Part shown: one piece after another, positions 1-8,548 of the stretch | Layout of the letters: each line of letters begins with the position of its first letter | Position numbering within the stretch: the first letter of the stretch is position 1 | Origin: CAZJAT01 sp964544145 | GTDB lineage: Bacteria; Hydrothermota; 32-111 | Length of the DNA stretch: 33,756 bases | Direction: 5' to 3' | NCBI GenBank assembly: GCA_964544145.1 | Contig: CAZJAT010000018.1 | Coordinates: 1-33,756, forward strand | Translations under genes and position numbers: made by a program | The notes under the pieces: generated by a model | Told to the model about the DNA's origin: nothing | The model's database searches: none | What the model saw: the letters and a program-made list of their open reading frames with translations, nothing else

Positions 1-387
1 TTAACCTTTTCATATTCATTCGTAATATTATACAATTTTGAATTTCAAAATCAAGCCCATTTTATATAATATTTCTTGTATTACAGATTCTTATCATATA
101 TCAATCCTGGCGAGGGCTTATTTACAGGTATATTTGTCTCCCCCTTGATAGCCTTCTCCCCGCCACAGGTAAATTTGCCCCCCTAAAATCAATCTGGCTA
201 TGGTATGTCTATGGAAAGATATTGAAGTATGTGTAACTATTTTTGGGGAACAGGGATGGTCTCACTGCATTCACCCGTCTCCTCGAATAGAAGTATGAAT
301 GAATGCCGTCAAACCCCAAGGGTGAAATCAGAGATTTCTACTCGCTTCGCTCGTTGTTCGAATCCCGTATCCCCCTCAAAATTAAAA
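1..387. other. gene-free left end with tRNA-like fragments
   Basis: I see no credible gene here. Bases 124-144 and 165-183 form a degenerate direct repeat (ACAGGTA, A/T-rich TTTG, then a run of C) with a 41-base period. Bases 244-257 are identical to 421-434, the 3' acceptor/T-arm end of the tRNA-Gln gene. A T-loop-like TTCGAATC followed by a C-rich acceptor-like tail lies at 357-376 on the plus strand, next to ACTCGCTTCGCTCGTT at 340-355. The stretch looks like decayed tRNA or integration-site debris, but no integrase or complete tRNA remains. Confidence 0.5.
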
Positions 388-410
388 AAAACCGCCCTAT
401 GAGCGGTTTT
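384..410 (-). terminator. rho-independent terminator after the tRNA pair
   Basis: The stem AAAACCGC (388-395) pairs with GCGGTTTT (403-410) around a 7-base loop. On the minus strand it is followed by a run of T. It starts 7 bases past the encoded CCA of tRNA-Gln, so it should end the gltX/tRNA transcript. The A/T-rich flanks could let it act in both directions. Confidence 0.8.
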
Positions 411-416
411 CAATTT

Positions 417-490
417 TGGCTGGGGAACAGGGATTCGAACCCCGATAACATGAACCAGAATCATGCGTCTTGCCATTGGACGATTCCCCA
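417..490 (-). tRNA. tRNA-Gln (anticodon CTG), CCA encoded
   Basis: Read on the minus strand this is a full cloverleaf: acceptor TGGGGAA (490-484) with TTCCCCA (427-421), discriminator G at 420, and an encoded CCA at 419-417. The anticodon loop TTCTGGT gives CTG, closed by CATGA/TCATG. The T-loop is TTCGAAT. The U1-A72 pair and G73 fit known tRNA-Gln identity. It lies 12 bases after tRNA-Glu and just before a terminator. Confidence 0.95.
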
Positions 491-502
491 GCATATTTCA
501 AA

Positions 503-575
503 TAGCGGTAAGGGGAATCGAACCCCTCTTTCATGGCTGAGAACCACGTGTCCTAATCCGATAGACGATACCGCC
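503..575 (-). tRNA. tRNA-Glu (anticodon CTC), CCA not encoded
   Basis: On the minus strand the acceptor GGCGGTA (575-569) pairs with TACCGCT (510-504). The anticodon loop TTCTCAG gives CTC, closed by CGTGG/CCATG, and the T-stem AGGGG/CCCCT closes TTCGATT. The first acceptor pair is a G-U wobble and the discriminator is A (503). The next bases are TTT, so CCA must be added after transcription, unlike the neighbouring tRNA-Gln. It starts 12 bases after the gltX stop codon. Confidence 0.93.
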
Positions 576-586
576 GCTTTGGATAT

Positions 587-617
587 ATTATATAGCAGAT
601 TCAATGAATTTTGTCAA
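587..617 (-). promoter_or_regulatory. promoter for tRNA-Glu/tRNA-Gln inside the gltX 3' end
   Basis: On the minus strand a perfect TTGACA (617-612) is followed 17 bases later by TATATA (594-589), or 19 bases later by TATAAT (592-587). The -10 region covers the gltX stop codon (590-588). Transcription would begin a few bases before tRNA-Glu at 575. The tRNAs may therefore be made independently of the long upstream operon. Confidence 0.6.
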
Positions 618-2006
618 GCGGTCAATTACAATTTCATAACCAAGAATAGACATTAATTCAAAGAGTGATGGCCCCACAGTGCTTCCCGTCAAAGCAAGGC
701 GTGTTGGGTGAATTACATCTGCAGCTTTTAATTGATTCTTCTCAGCATAATCTCTGTATATCTGTTCAAGACTTTCCTGTGTAAAATCATCTGCATTCAT
801 GGCTGATTTCAATATCTTCATATATTCTATTCTATCAGCATTAATGAATTTCTTCATGCCTTTCTCTTCAAACTCTGTGATATCTTTGAAATAAAATTCT
901 GTTAATATGGGAAAATCATTTATATATCTTGCTTTTTCCTTTACTGAATCAAATATCCTGAATACATGCGCTTTACTGTAATTCTCCAATTTTATATTAT
1001 TCTTTTCATACAATGGGAGCAAAAGCTCATATAATCTCTCATTATCACACTGTGTAATATACTTGCTGTTCATCCATTCCAGCTTTTTTGTGTCAAATAC
1101 ACCGCCCTTCTTTGTCACCCGCTCAAGCGAGAATAATTCAATCATCTCTTCCAGTGTGAAGTATTCCCTATCTTCACCTGGATTCCAGCCGATAAGCGCA
1201 ATAAAATTAACAAATGCCTCAGGCAATATACCCATATCCCTGAAAGCAAGAACGGATACTGTTCCGCTTCTCTTTGAAAGTTTTTTCTTCTTCTCATCCA
1301 GAATCAAAGGCATGTGACCAAATCTCGGTGGTTTTTTATCAAGGATATTATATATGTGAATCTGTTTGAATGTGTTTGAAATATGGTCATCACCCCTTAT
1401 TACATGGGTAATCCCCATTCTGCTGTCATCTACAACAACCGCAAAATTATATATGGGTGATTTATCGCTTCTGAAGAGTACAAAATCCTCGATCTCAGAA
1501 TTATCCCTTTCAATGACTCCATGTACCAGGTCATCAAATGATGTCTTTCCCTCAGGTATGCGTATTCTGTATACATATTCATCACCTGCATCAATTCTCT
1601 TCTGCACTTCCTCCTGTGACAAGTCGGCACACTTTCTGTCATATTTCCATGCAATCTTGTTTTTTATCGCCTCTTCGCGTCTCTCGCTCAATTCATCCTT
1701 AGTACAAAAACATTTATAAATATTGCCTGTCTTCTCCATTTGAGGAATGAAATCTCTGTACTGCTGGAAGAAATCACTCTGGTAGAATGGTCCTTCATCC
1801 CAGTTAATACCAAGCCATGTCAGTCCTTCCTTGATTATTTCAGTCATTTCATCACTGCTTCTCTCCTTATCCGTATCCTCAATACGCAGGATAAATGTGC
1901 CTTTATGCTTTTTTGCATAGAGATAATTGTACAATGCCGTTCTTGCAGTACCCACATGCAGATAACCGGTCGGGCTAGGTGCGATTCTTACTCTTATATC
2001 GTTCAT
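588..2006 (-). CDS. gltX: glutamyl-tRNA synthetase
   Basis: Class I aminoacyl-tRNA synthetase that charges tRNA-Glu in the cytoplasm; in organisms using the GatCAB route it also charges tRNA-Gln. The protein is 472 aa, normal for the family. The HIGH-type motif is PSPTGYLHVGTART near the N-terminus and the KMSKS-type motif is KKLSKRSG near residue 245. A CFC...YDRKC pattern (about residues 98-126) matches the zinc site of bacterial GluRS. The start is firm: AAGGAGAATTA precedes ATG. Its first 32 bases overlap the lnt end. It is followed directly by tRNA-Glu and tRNA-Gln, so enzyme and probable substrates sit together. Discriminating or non-discriminating type cannot be told by eye. Confidence 0.97.
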   Translation of the reverse strand: MNDIRVRIAPSPTGYLHVGTARTALYNYLYAKKHKGTFILRIEDTDKERSSDEMTEIIKEGLTWLGINWDEGPFYQSDFFQQYRDFIPQMEKTGNIYKCFCTKDELSERREEAIKNKIAWKYDRKCADLSQEEVQKRIDAGDEYVYRIRIPEGKTSFDDLVHGVIERDNSEIEDFVLFRSDKSPIYNFAVVVDDSRMGITHVIRGDDHISNTFKQIHIYNILDKKPPRFGHMPLILDEKKKKLSKRSGTVSVLAFRDMGILPEAFVNFIALIGWNPGEDREYFTLEEMIELFSLERVTKKGGVFDTKKLEWMNSKYITQCDNERLYELLLPLYEKNNIKLENYSKAHVFRIFDSVKEKARYINDFPILTEFYFKDITEFEEKGMKKFINADRIEYMKILKSAMNADDFTQESLEQIYRDYAEKNQLKAADVIHPTRLALTGSTVGPSLFELMSILGYEIVIDRLTKFIESAI

Positions 2007-3492
2007 TAATTCTCCTTATGATTTTTATAGAAATAAATATCATCAAAACAAGTGAAAACAATTTGCACAGTATATTATCAAACTTAGTGTAGAAAGTCAA
2101 ACTCTCATTTGCCTTTATTGTGCCCATTATTATACCTTCATCATGCAGATTGAGTTTTTGCTCAATTATGCCTGTGGGAGTTATAATTGCTGAAATACCC
2201 GGATTAGAAGAGCGAACCAGATATCTCCTATTTTCAATTGACCGATAAACACCTGCATAGAAATGCTGATATGCTCCGACAGAGTGTATAAACCATGCAT
2301 CCTCTGAAATGTTAACCAGGAACTCGGCACCATCTCTCACAAAACGTGCAGCAATAGGAGCAAATACAGATTCAAAACATATATATGATGCAAAATTAAC
2401 ACCATTCACAGAGAATAACTTATATTCTCTTCCCGGAGTGAGGTCACCTTGTCCGAGAGGTATATTCTTAATAAAGCGAAATCTGTCATCAAATGGCATG
2501 CGTTCTGCAAAACCCAATGGTCTGATTTTATTGTAATAATCCTTTTTTGCACCGGAATAATAATATGCTGAATTATAATAATCAAAATACTGCTTTTCCC
2601 TGTTGTATTTCACTCTCAATGACCCCATAAGCACATGCATTCCGGTCCTCTCAGAGAAATCTGCTACATATCTTGAAAATTCATTATTTCTCTGCAAATA
2701 TACAGGGGATGATGTTTCAGGGAATATTATTAACTCAGCATCACTGCATTCTGCAGCTCTGAAAAATGACTCAATAATTCGTATCCTCTGTTCAGTTCCG
2801 TCATAGAATTGTTCTTTCACCTCAGCAGGTACATTGGGTTGAACTACTGCAATCTTCACCTCTCTGCTTCCATACTGCTGATTCATTCTAATATATCCAT
2901 ATAGCAATGTTAGTGATAGTGCAATTAACAGAATAATTGCATTGAACCATTTTTCTCTTTTGGGTCGCACTGCAATCCTGATTAGAAGAACAGCTATAAA
3001 TAATGTGAATGCAGTAACTAAATACATTCCCCCTATATCCGCTATCTGCGCTAAGGGTAAAAATGAAAGCATTGTATGGGCAGGCGACAGCCAAATAAAA
3101 GCAGTATTATTCTCAATTGAGACAATAAATTCCAGAGCTGCAAAGAATATGGGCAAAAAGTATATCTCTCTTGATTTCAGATTAATGAGCATTATAGGTG
3201 TTATCCACAATAATGCTTGACATATAGAAAGTACAATAAATCCAAAACCTATAAGGATGCGTGTCATTACAGAAAATTGCACATTGATAACCAATAACCA
3301 ATGCATTGAAATAACAAAGAATATGGTAAATACTGTTATTGCATATAAAAACTTTTTCTTGAGATTCATATCCCTTAATAGAAAAAGAATTCCTGTATAA
3401 GCAGGTATGAAGAGAAACCAGAGATTAATGGGCTGGAATGAGAAAAACATCAAAATAGGTATGAATGCAAAAAGAATAATCTTTTTAATCAT
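1975..3492 (-). CDS. lnt: apolipoprotein N-acyltransferase
   Basis: Transfers the third acyl chain to the N-terminal cysteine of lipoproteins in the inner membrane, after Lgt and LspA. Length is 505 aa, as usual. The first ~200 residues hold several hydrophobic membrane segments; the rest is a nitrilase-like domain on the periplasmic side. The Glu-Lys-Cys triad can be seen in order: IIFPETSSP (Glu), YYNKIRPLGFAERMPF (Lys) and SYICFESVF (Cys). A last hydrophobic helix lies near the C-terminus. The start overlaps purN by 8 bases and the end overlaps gltX by 32 bases, so translation is probably coupled. lgt is also in this window, at 19463-20290. Confidence 0.93.
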   Translation of the reverse strand: MIKKIILFAFIPILMFFSFQPINLWFLFIPAYTGILFLLRDMNLKKKFLYAITVFTIFFVISMHWLLVINVQFSVMTRILIGFGFIVLSICQALLWITPIMLINLKSREIYFLPIFFAALEFIVSIENNTAFIWLSPAHTMLSFLPLAQIADIGGMYLVTAFTLFIAVLLIRIAVRPKREKWFNAIILLIALSLTLLYGYIRMNQQYGSREVKIAVVQPNVPAEVKEQFYDGTEQRIRIIESFFRAAECSDAELIIFPETSSPVYLQRNNEFSRYVADFSERTGMHVLMGSLRVKYNREKQYFDYYNSAYYYSGAKKDYYNKIRPLGFAERMPFDDRFRFIKNIPLGQGDLTPGREYKLFSVNGVNFASYICFESVFAPIAARFVRDGAEFLVNISEDAWFIHSVGAYQHFYAGVYRSIENRRYLVRSSNPGISAIITPTGIIEQKLNLHDEGIIMGTIKANESLTFYTKFDNILCKLFSLVLMIFISIKIIRRINERYKSKNRT

Positions 3493-4093
3493 TTTTCATT
3501 ACTCTTCGTCCGCTTATACTGAATCTATTCCCTATAATATCCTTAAATACACTGTAAAACAATTCATGCTCAAGCTTAAGAATCCTGTCTTTCACTTCTT
3601 CATCATTTCTACAATCACCTATATAAACAGCTCTCTGAGCAATAATGGGACCAGTATCAATACCTTTATCAACAAAATGCACAGTACAGCCTGACACCTT
3701 TGCGCCGTATTCAAATGCCTGTTTTTGTGCATTCTTTCCCTTGAATGATGGAAGTAATGCAGGATGGATATTTATTATCCTGTTCTTAAATCGCTCAATA
3801 ATATTACTGCTTATGATCTTCATAAATCCAGCCAATAGAATATAATCAACATTTTTTCCATTCAGCAAATCATTGATATATGCTTCATGCACTGTATTTA
3901 TTCTCCAGCCATGCACTGCAGCCGGTATGATAAATACGGGTATATTGTATTTTTCAGCTTTTGCTATACCTTCAGCCTGGGGATTATCTGTTATTGCAAT
4001 AAATGATACATCCAGCTTATCATAAAAACTCTTACTGATAATGGATTCCATATTGCTTCCGGTTCCTGAAAACATTATAGCAATATTCTTCAT
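3485..4093 (-). CDS. purN: phosphoribosylglycinamide formyltransferase
   Basis: Cytoplasmic GAR transformylase: moves a formyl group from 10-formyl-tetrahydrofolate to GAR in purine synthesis. At 202 aa it is close to the E. coli enzyme (212 aa). The N-terminal phosphate-binding loop FSGTGSN is present. The catalytic Asn and His lie in INIHPALLPSFKG and the Asp in VDKGIDTGPI, in the usual order and spacing. The typical Pro-Gly-x-His-Ala after the HPALLP motif is altered to KGKNAQ. ATGA overlap with the regulator gene upstream puts it in the same operon. No other pur genes are nearby. Confidence 0.93.
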   Translation of the reverse strand: MKNIAIMFSGTGSNMESIISKSFYDKLDVSFIAITDNPQAEGIAKAEKYNIPVFIIPAAVHGWRINTVHEAYINDLLNGKNVDYILLAGFMKIISSNIIERFKNRIINIHPALLPSFKGKNAQKQAFEYGAKVSGCTVHFVDKGIDTGPIIAQRAVYIGDCRNDEEVKDRILKLEHELFYSVFKDIIGNRFSISGRRVMKND

Positions 4094-5490
4094 TCTTTAT
4101 CCCTTCTTGATAATCTCTTATTTAATGCCTGTCTGGTCAATCCGAGCATACGTGCTGCAATGGTCTGATTCCCGTCAGCCCTTTTCATTGCTTCATCAAC
4201 AATCATATTTTCGATATCCTTCATTGTAGGCAATATCTCGGGAAATACCATTTCATCTCCCATTGTAATAATTGTATCAATTTCTTCCACTCCCAGTTTC
4301 ATTCTGATATTTTCCAAAGACATAACCCCGCTCTTATGCACAGCAACTGCGTCAAATATAAGACCTTCCAATTCTCGCACATTGCCCGGGAAGGAATAGT
4401 TTTTCAGCATAACATACAATTCCTTCGGTATTGAAGGAACTTTTTTCTTCATATCCCTGCATGCTTTGTCAACAAAGTGGTCCACAAGCATTTCAATATC
4501 ATCCTTTCTCTCCCTCAGAGCAGGAATACGTACCTGATGAGTATATAAACGATAATAGAGGTCTGAACGGAATTTACCGGCACTCTGTTCAGCACTCAAA
4601 TCTTTATTAGTTGCACATATTATTCTTGCATCAGATATTTTATACATATCCGACCCAAGCTGATAATACTTTCTTTCCTGCAGCAGTCGCAATAGTTTCA
4701 CCTGTGATTCCATGCTCAGATCACCTATCTCGTCCAGGAACACTGTGCCTCCGGCTGCTTTTTCAATCAAACCCTTTCTATCTTTATTGGCTCCTGTATA
4801 TGCTCCTTTCTCATGCCCGAATAATGTATCCGAAAAAAGATTATCATCTAAACCTGCAATATTGACAGTGATATAATCCCCTTTCCTTCCGCTTACCTTG
4901 TGTATAGCTTCAGCTATCAATTCTTTGCCTGTACCGGTCTCCCCGGATATCAGAACGGGCAATGAACTGACAGAAATGGCTTCAATGTATTTGAATAATT
5001 GAATCATTCTGCTGTTTTTTGTAATTATATGCGAAAAACTCTCCGCCTGTTCCAAACCCTCTCTAAGCAGGGATTCCTTCAGCATTTTATTCTGAACCCT
5101 GAATTCTCTCAATTCTATTGCATGTATTATGCTTGTCATAAGTCGTTCATCATCAATGGGTTTAACGACATAATCAAAAGCGCCCTTTTTCAGACAATCA
5201 ACAGCTGTTTCCACCTCATTGACTGCAGTTACCATAATGATGGGAATCTCGGGGAATTGAGCATTTATTTCAGGTAATAGATCCATACCGCTCATATGCG
5301 GCATCATTATGTCCATTATAATTACAGCATATTCATTTTTATCCAGTATATTCATTACATTTCTGCTATTACTGCATTCTATGACATTATTGTAACCCTT
5401 TGAACTGAGGGTCATCTTCATCGAGAAAAGAAACTGCTCCTCATCATCAATAATGAGTATAGGTTTTGCTGGATGTTTTGAGTCAGTCAC
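4090..5490 (-). CDS. sigma-54-dependent response regulator (NtrC type)
   Basis: DNA-binding activator that would drive sigma-54 promoters when phosphorylated. The 466 aa show a receiver domain (residues ~9-125, phospho-acceptor D60 in IIMDIMMPHMSG, conserved Thr in MVTA and Lys in VVKPI), an AAA+ domain (Walker A GETGTGKE, GAFTGA-type loop GAYTGA, Walker B VFLDEIGD) and a C-terminal Fis-type helix-turn-helix (GNQTIAARMLGLTRQALNKR). It overlaps the kinase upstream by 4 bases (ATGA), so the two form a cognate pair. Its targets are unknown; the promoters I can see in the window are of sigma-70 type, without a clear -24/-12 site. Confidence 0.95.
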   Translation of the reverse strand: MTDSKHPAKPILIIDDEEQFLFSMKMTLSSKGYNNVIECSNSRNVMNILDKNEYAVIIMDIMMPHMSGMDLLPEINAQFPEIPIIMVTAVNEVETAVDCLKKGAFDYVVKPIDDERLMTSIIHAIELREFRVQNKMLKESLLREGLEQAESFSHIITKNSRMIQLFKYIEAISVSSLPVLISGETGTGKELIAEAIHKVSGRKGDYITVNIAGLDDNLFSDTLFGHEKGAYTGANKDRKGLIEKAAGGTVFLDEIGDLSMESQVKLLRLLQERKYYQLGSDMYKISDARIICATNKDLSAEQSAGKFRSDLYYRLYTHQVRIPALRERKDDIEMLVDHFVDKACRDMKKKVPSIPKELYVMLKNYSFPGNVRELEGLIFDAVAVHKSGVMSLENIRMKLGVEEIDTIITMGDEMVFPEILPTMKDIENMIVDEAMKRADGNQTIAARMLGLTRQALNKRLSRRDKE

Positions 5491-8468
5491 TGTTCATCCT
5501 CCTTTAAAGGTAAATATACTGTAACTGTTGTACCCATCGTTTCACCGGAATCAAATACTATTTCTCCTCCGTGTTCCTTTATAATATTATATGAAATAGA
5601 TAAACCAAGACCAGTTCCTCCCTCATCCCGTTTGGTTGTGAAAAACGGGTCAAAAATATGCTTAATATAATTATCTGAAACACCCTCACCCTCATCAATC
5701 ACCTTAATAAATAATTTGCCATCCTCTGTTCCGCTCTTCACTGATATGGCATTATTCTTTGACGTCAATGCATCACATGCATTAGTGAGTAAATTGATTA
5801 TCACCTGCTCTATCTGCTGCTTATTGGCAACAATCTTAGGTAATTGGTCATCCAGTTCCACTGTGAAATAATCTGTATTCTTTTTAATAAGATTCCTAAC
5901 AATCATTACAGCTGATTCAATAGCAATATTAATATCAATATCCCTTCTCATCTCACCGCTATCGGTTTTGGAAAAATCCTTTAGATTAGAAACAATGGCT
6001 TTAATCCTGTCTGTGCCTTCAATAATCCCATTGATAAGTTTCGGCATTTTACCTTTCGCTTCAGAGTAAGGCAGTCCTGCAATAAGGAAATCACCCTTTT
6101 TCTTATAATAATTCTCCAGGATTCCCTGAATATCATTCCAGACCCTTCTTATTATCTTACCATTAAGCATAATAAAATTATTGGGATTATTTATCTCATG
6201 AGCAACACCTGAAACAAGTGTGCCCAGTGTAGACATCTTATCCGCCTGCATAAGCTGTTTCTGCTGAATATCAGATGTTATTTCCGCAAGTTTCTGATCT
6301 GTTATATCTGTAATAAAACCTTCAATGGCTATAGGGTCTCCGACTCTGTTGCTCACAGACCGTCCCTGTTCCCACACCCATCTCCTGTTTCCATCCCTGT
6401 CAATTATCCTGTATGAGAATCTATACTGCTCATCAGCTCCAATAGCATTAACAATTTTCTTAATTACCTCATTTTTATCCTTAGGATGTATAATGCCGAA
6501 TAAATCAACACTATTCTTCATTTCATCAACGCTGTAACCTGTAACATCATAAACTCCATCACTTGCAAATTCCATAGTAAATTTCTCATCAAGCTTGCGT
6601 CTGTACACCATGCCGGGAAGATTACTCATTAGCACTGTAAGCTTTCTCTGATTCTCCTTCAATTCTCTTTCAGCATGTATTCTCTCTGTAATATCCTGCT
6701 GAGTACCCCACACGCTTCTGACTTCACCATCCTTAATAATGCCAACTGAATTATTGAGGAAATATTTTTCATTACCATACTTGTCAAATTCCCTACTTGT
6801 TGTATTTGCAGCTTTATACTGCATTTCCGCAAATTTCCAAACCTTAGGTGCCTTGATTTTCGGGTTTCCAAGCAGTTCAAATAAGGGTTTACCCACTAAT
6901 TCTTCTGCCTTATCATAACCATACATCTTTGCACATACATCATTGCACTCGGCAACATAAGATTGTTTCATATAGATATCAAATTGTCTCTTATGTGAAT
7001 ATTTAATTTTCAATGGTTTATTAAACGTAATCCGCCAGATACCCTCATTGCTGTTTCTCACAAAATTCCTATACCGCTCTTCACTATTTTTTATCTGCTG
7101 TTCATATTCAATTCTGTCTGAAATATCCTTAATCGTGCCTATCATGTGTGAGGGTTTACCCTTTGAATCCTTTGTCACTGTACCCTCATCAAGTATATAT
7201 CTGAATTGATTTTTCTTATTCTTCATCCTGTACTGAATCTTATATTTTCTGGGATTGCCGAGTACATCCTTTATATGCTGCTTTACAAAAACCAAATCAT
7301 CCGGATGGATTATATCATCAAAATGAGTATTATAATATTCAGGAAATTCAGATTCTCTGAATCCAGTCACTTCCCTAATGGCACCAGACCATTCTGTGCG
7401 TTTCCATCTGACATTGTAATCATATACAATATGTCCTGTCTGTTTTGTGACAATCCTGTATTTTTTCTGGCTCCTCAGCAATTCCCTGTGAATAACCTTA
7501 TAATCAATAAAATTAATAAGCATTCGTGTAATGAAAAAAAGTTCTTCTTTAAGTATATCTGTCATTATATGCTTTTTCCTGAAATTAATAAAAACAAGCA
7601 TTGCAACAAGTTTTTTCCTGTAAATAAGCGGTGTTATGATTATTGACCTCACCTTTCTTCCTGCAACGATTCTGCATTCTTTTATTAAAGATTCATCTGC
7701 TTCATTAAAATCCGGTATATTTATTATTCCCTTTTCAAGAAGCATTTTCTCAATATGCTTCAGCCCTTTCATTGGCATGATACGTGATAATTTTACATTT
7801 TTATCAGCATAATATACCTGCCACAACATAGCATCTCTGATAAAGGAGCGCCCGATAAGACCTGCCATATCAAATTGTCCGAAATCAGCAATCTTCTTTA
7901 ATATACCAATGGATCCATCATGAACATTTTCAGGATTCATATTGAGGAATCTGTTTGTGATGCTGTTAATGAGTTTATTGAAACGTATCTTCTGATGCAA
8001 TTCATTCTCATAGCTTTTTCTTTCTTTTATCTCATTTCTCAGCTCCATATTTGTCTGATAGAGCTTGTTCATATTCTCATCCAGACATTTCTGAAGTGCT
8101 TCCCTTTTTGCCTCCCTCTTGACATCAATCCTGCTGTGTTTGCTTATGTCGGTTCCCACACATAGTATCCTGATCCTATCCTGTTCAGGCATAAGTGAAA
8201 TTGACCAGTATATGTGTTTTTCCTTATTCTTAACTGTGCAACAGGACTCAAATTCCCTATTCCTATGTGACTCTATAAGTTGTCTTATATTATTCTTAAA
8301 TAATCTCTTATCTTCTGCCTTTAATAATGAAAAAACAGCTCTCTTTGTTGATGCTTTTATATTGAAAAGTGATTGTGCAGATTTGTTGGAATACTCTATT
8401 CTACCCTTTTCACTTAATATCAAAACTGCATTATGCATTAATTCAGGTATATTGGTATTGTTTTTCAT
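5487..8468 (-). CDS. soluble PAS/GAF hybrid-sensor histidine kinase
   Basis: A 993-aa cytoplasmic sensor kinase without membrane segments, partner of the downstream sigma-54-type regulator. Domains in rough order: PAS (1-110), a charged coiled-coil stretch (115-160), GAF-like (165-325), PAS (330-455), PAS (460-600), PAS (605-730), HisKA with phospho-acceptor His757 in VSGVAHEINNPNNF, and HATPase (865-988) with N-box NLLTNACDAL, G1 DEGEGVSDNY, F-box DPFFTTK and G2 GGTGLGLS. The H-box resembles the NtrB/ZraS group. The ligand is unknown; GAF and PAS domains suggest a small molecule, redox or light/oxygen signal. The start codon lies 6 bases after a strong -10 box with no Shine-Dalgarno, so the operon mRNA looks leaderless. 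Confidence 0.94.
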   Translation of the reverse strand: MKNNTNIPELMHNAVLILSEKGRIEYSNKSAQSLFNIKASTKRAVFSLLKAEDKRLFKNNIRQLIESHRNREFESCCTVKNKEKHIYWSISLMPEQDRIRILCVGTDISKHSRIDVKREAKREALQKCLDENMNKLYQTNMELRNEIKERKSYENELHQKIRFNKLINSITNRFLNMNPENVHDGSIGILKKIADFGQFDMAGLIGRSFIRDAMLWQVYYADKNVKLSRIMPMKGLKHIEKMLLEKGIINIPDFNEADESLIKECRIVAGRKVRSIIITPLIYRKKLVAMLVFINFRKKHIMTDILKEELFFITRMLINFIDYKVIHRELLRSQKKYRIVTKQTGHIVYDYNVRWKRTEWSGAIREVTGFRESEFPEYYNTHFDDIIHPDDLVFVKQHIKDVLGNPRKYKIQYRMKNKKNQFRYILDEGTVTKDSKGKPSHMIGTIKDISDRIEYEQQIKNSEERYRNFVRNSNEGIWRITFNKPLKIKYSHKRQFDIYMKQSYVAECNDVCAKMYGYDKAEELVGKPLFELLGNPKIKAPKVWKFAEMQYKAANTTSREFDKYGNEKYFLNNSVGIIKDGEVRSVWGTQQDITERIHAERELKENQRKLTVLMSNLPGMVYRRKLDEKFTMEFASDGVYDVTGYSVDEMKNSVDLFGIIHPKDKNEVIKKIVNAIGADEQYRFSYRIIDRDGNRRWVWEQGRSVSNRVGDPIAIEGFITDITDQKLAEITSDIQQKQLMQADKMSTLGTLVSGVAHEINNPNNFIMLNGKIIRRVWNDIQGILENYYKKKGDFLIAGLPYSEAKGKMPKLINGIIEGTDRIKAIVSNLKDFSKTDSGEMRRDIDINIAIESAVMIVRNLIKKNTDYFTVELDDQLPKIVANKQQIEQVIINLLTNACDALTSKNNAISVKSGTEDGKLFIKVIDEGEGVSDNYIKHIFDPFFTTKRDEGGTGLGLSISYNIIKEHGGEIVFDSGETMGTTVTVYLPLKEDEQ

Positions 8469-8474
8469 AAATGA

Positions 8475-8503
8475 ATAATAGAATAGTTTTGAAAAAGTGT
8501 CAA
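8475..8503 (-). promoter_or_regulatory. strong sigma-70-type promoter, leaderless start of kinase operon
   Basis: On the minus strand TTGACA (8503-8498), a 17-base spacer and TATTAT (8480-8475) form a near-consensus promoter. Only six bases separate the -10 box from the ATG at 8468, so transcription should start at or next to the A of ATG. Confidence 0.8.
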
Positions 8504-8515
8504 CCGTTTAGCAGA

Positions 8516-8534
8516 ATGTCTTTAACACAGACAT
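8516..8534. promoter_or_regulatory. dyad ATGTCT-N7-AGACAT upstream of the kinase promoter
   Basis: A 6-bp inverted repeat with a 7-base centre begins 13 bases upstream of the -35 box of the kinase operon and 15 bases after the lipoprotein stop codon. It could be an activator or autoregulation site, or a weak terminator stem for the lipoprotein gene, though no T-run follows on the minus strand. Confidence 0.3.
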
Positions 8535-8548
8535 ACATCAAACTTTCA

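Noticed and set aside
303..656. Open frame of 117 codons on the plus strand and a 61-codon frame (309-494) on the minus strand
   Set aside because: Both read through the tRNA genes and the terminator, which are better supported. Such frames over tRNAs are well-known false genes.
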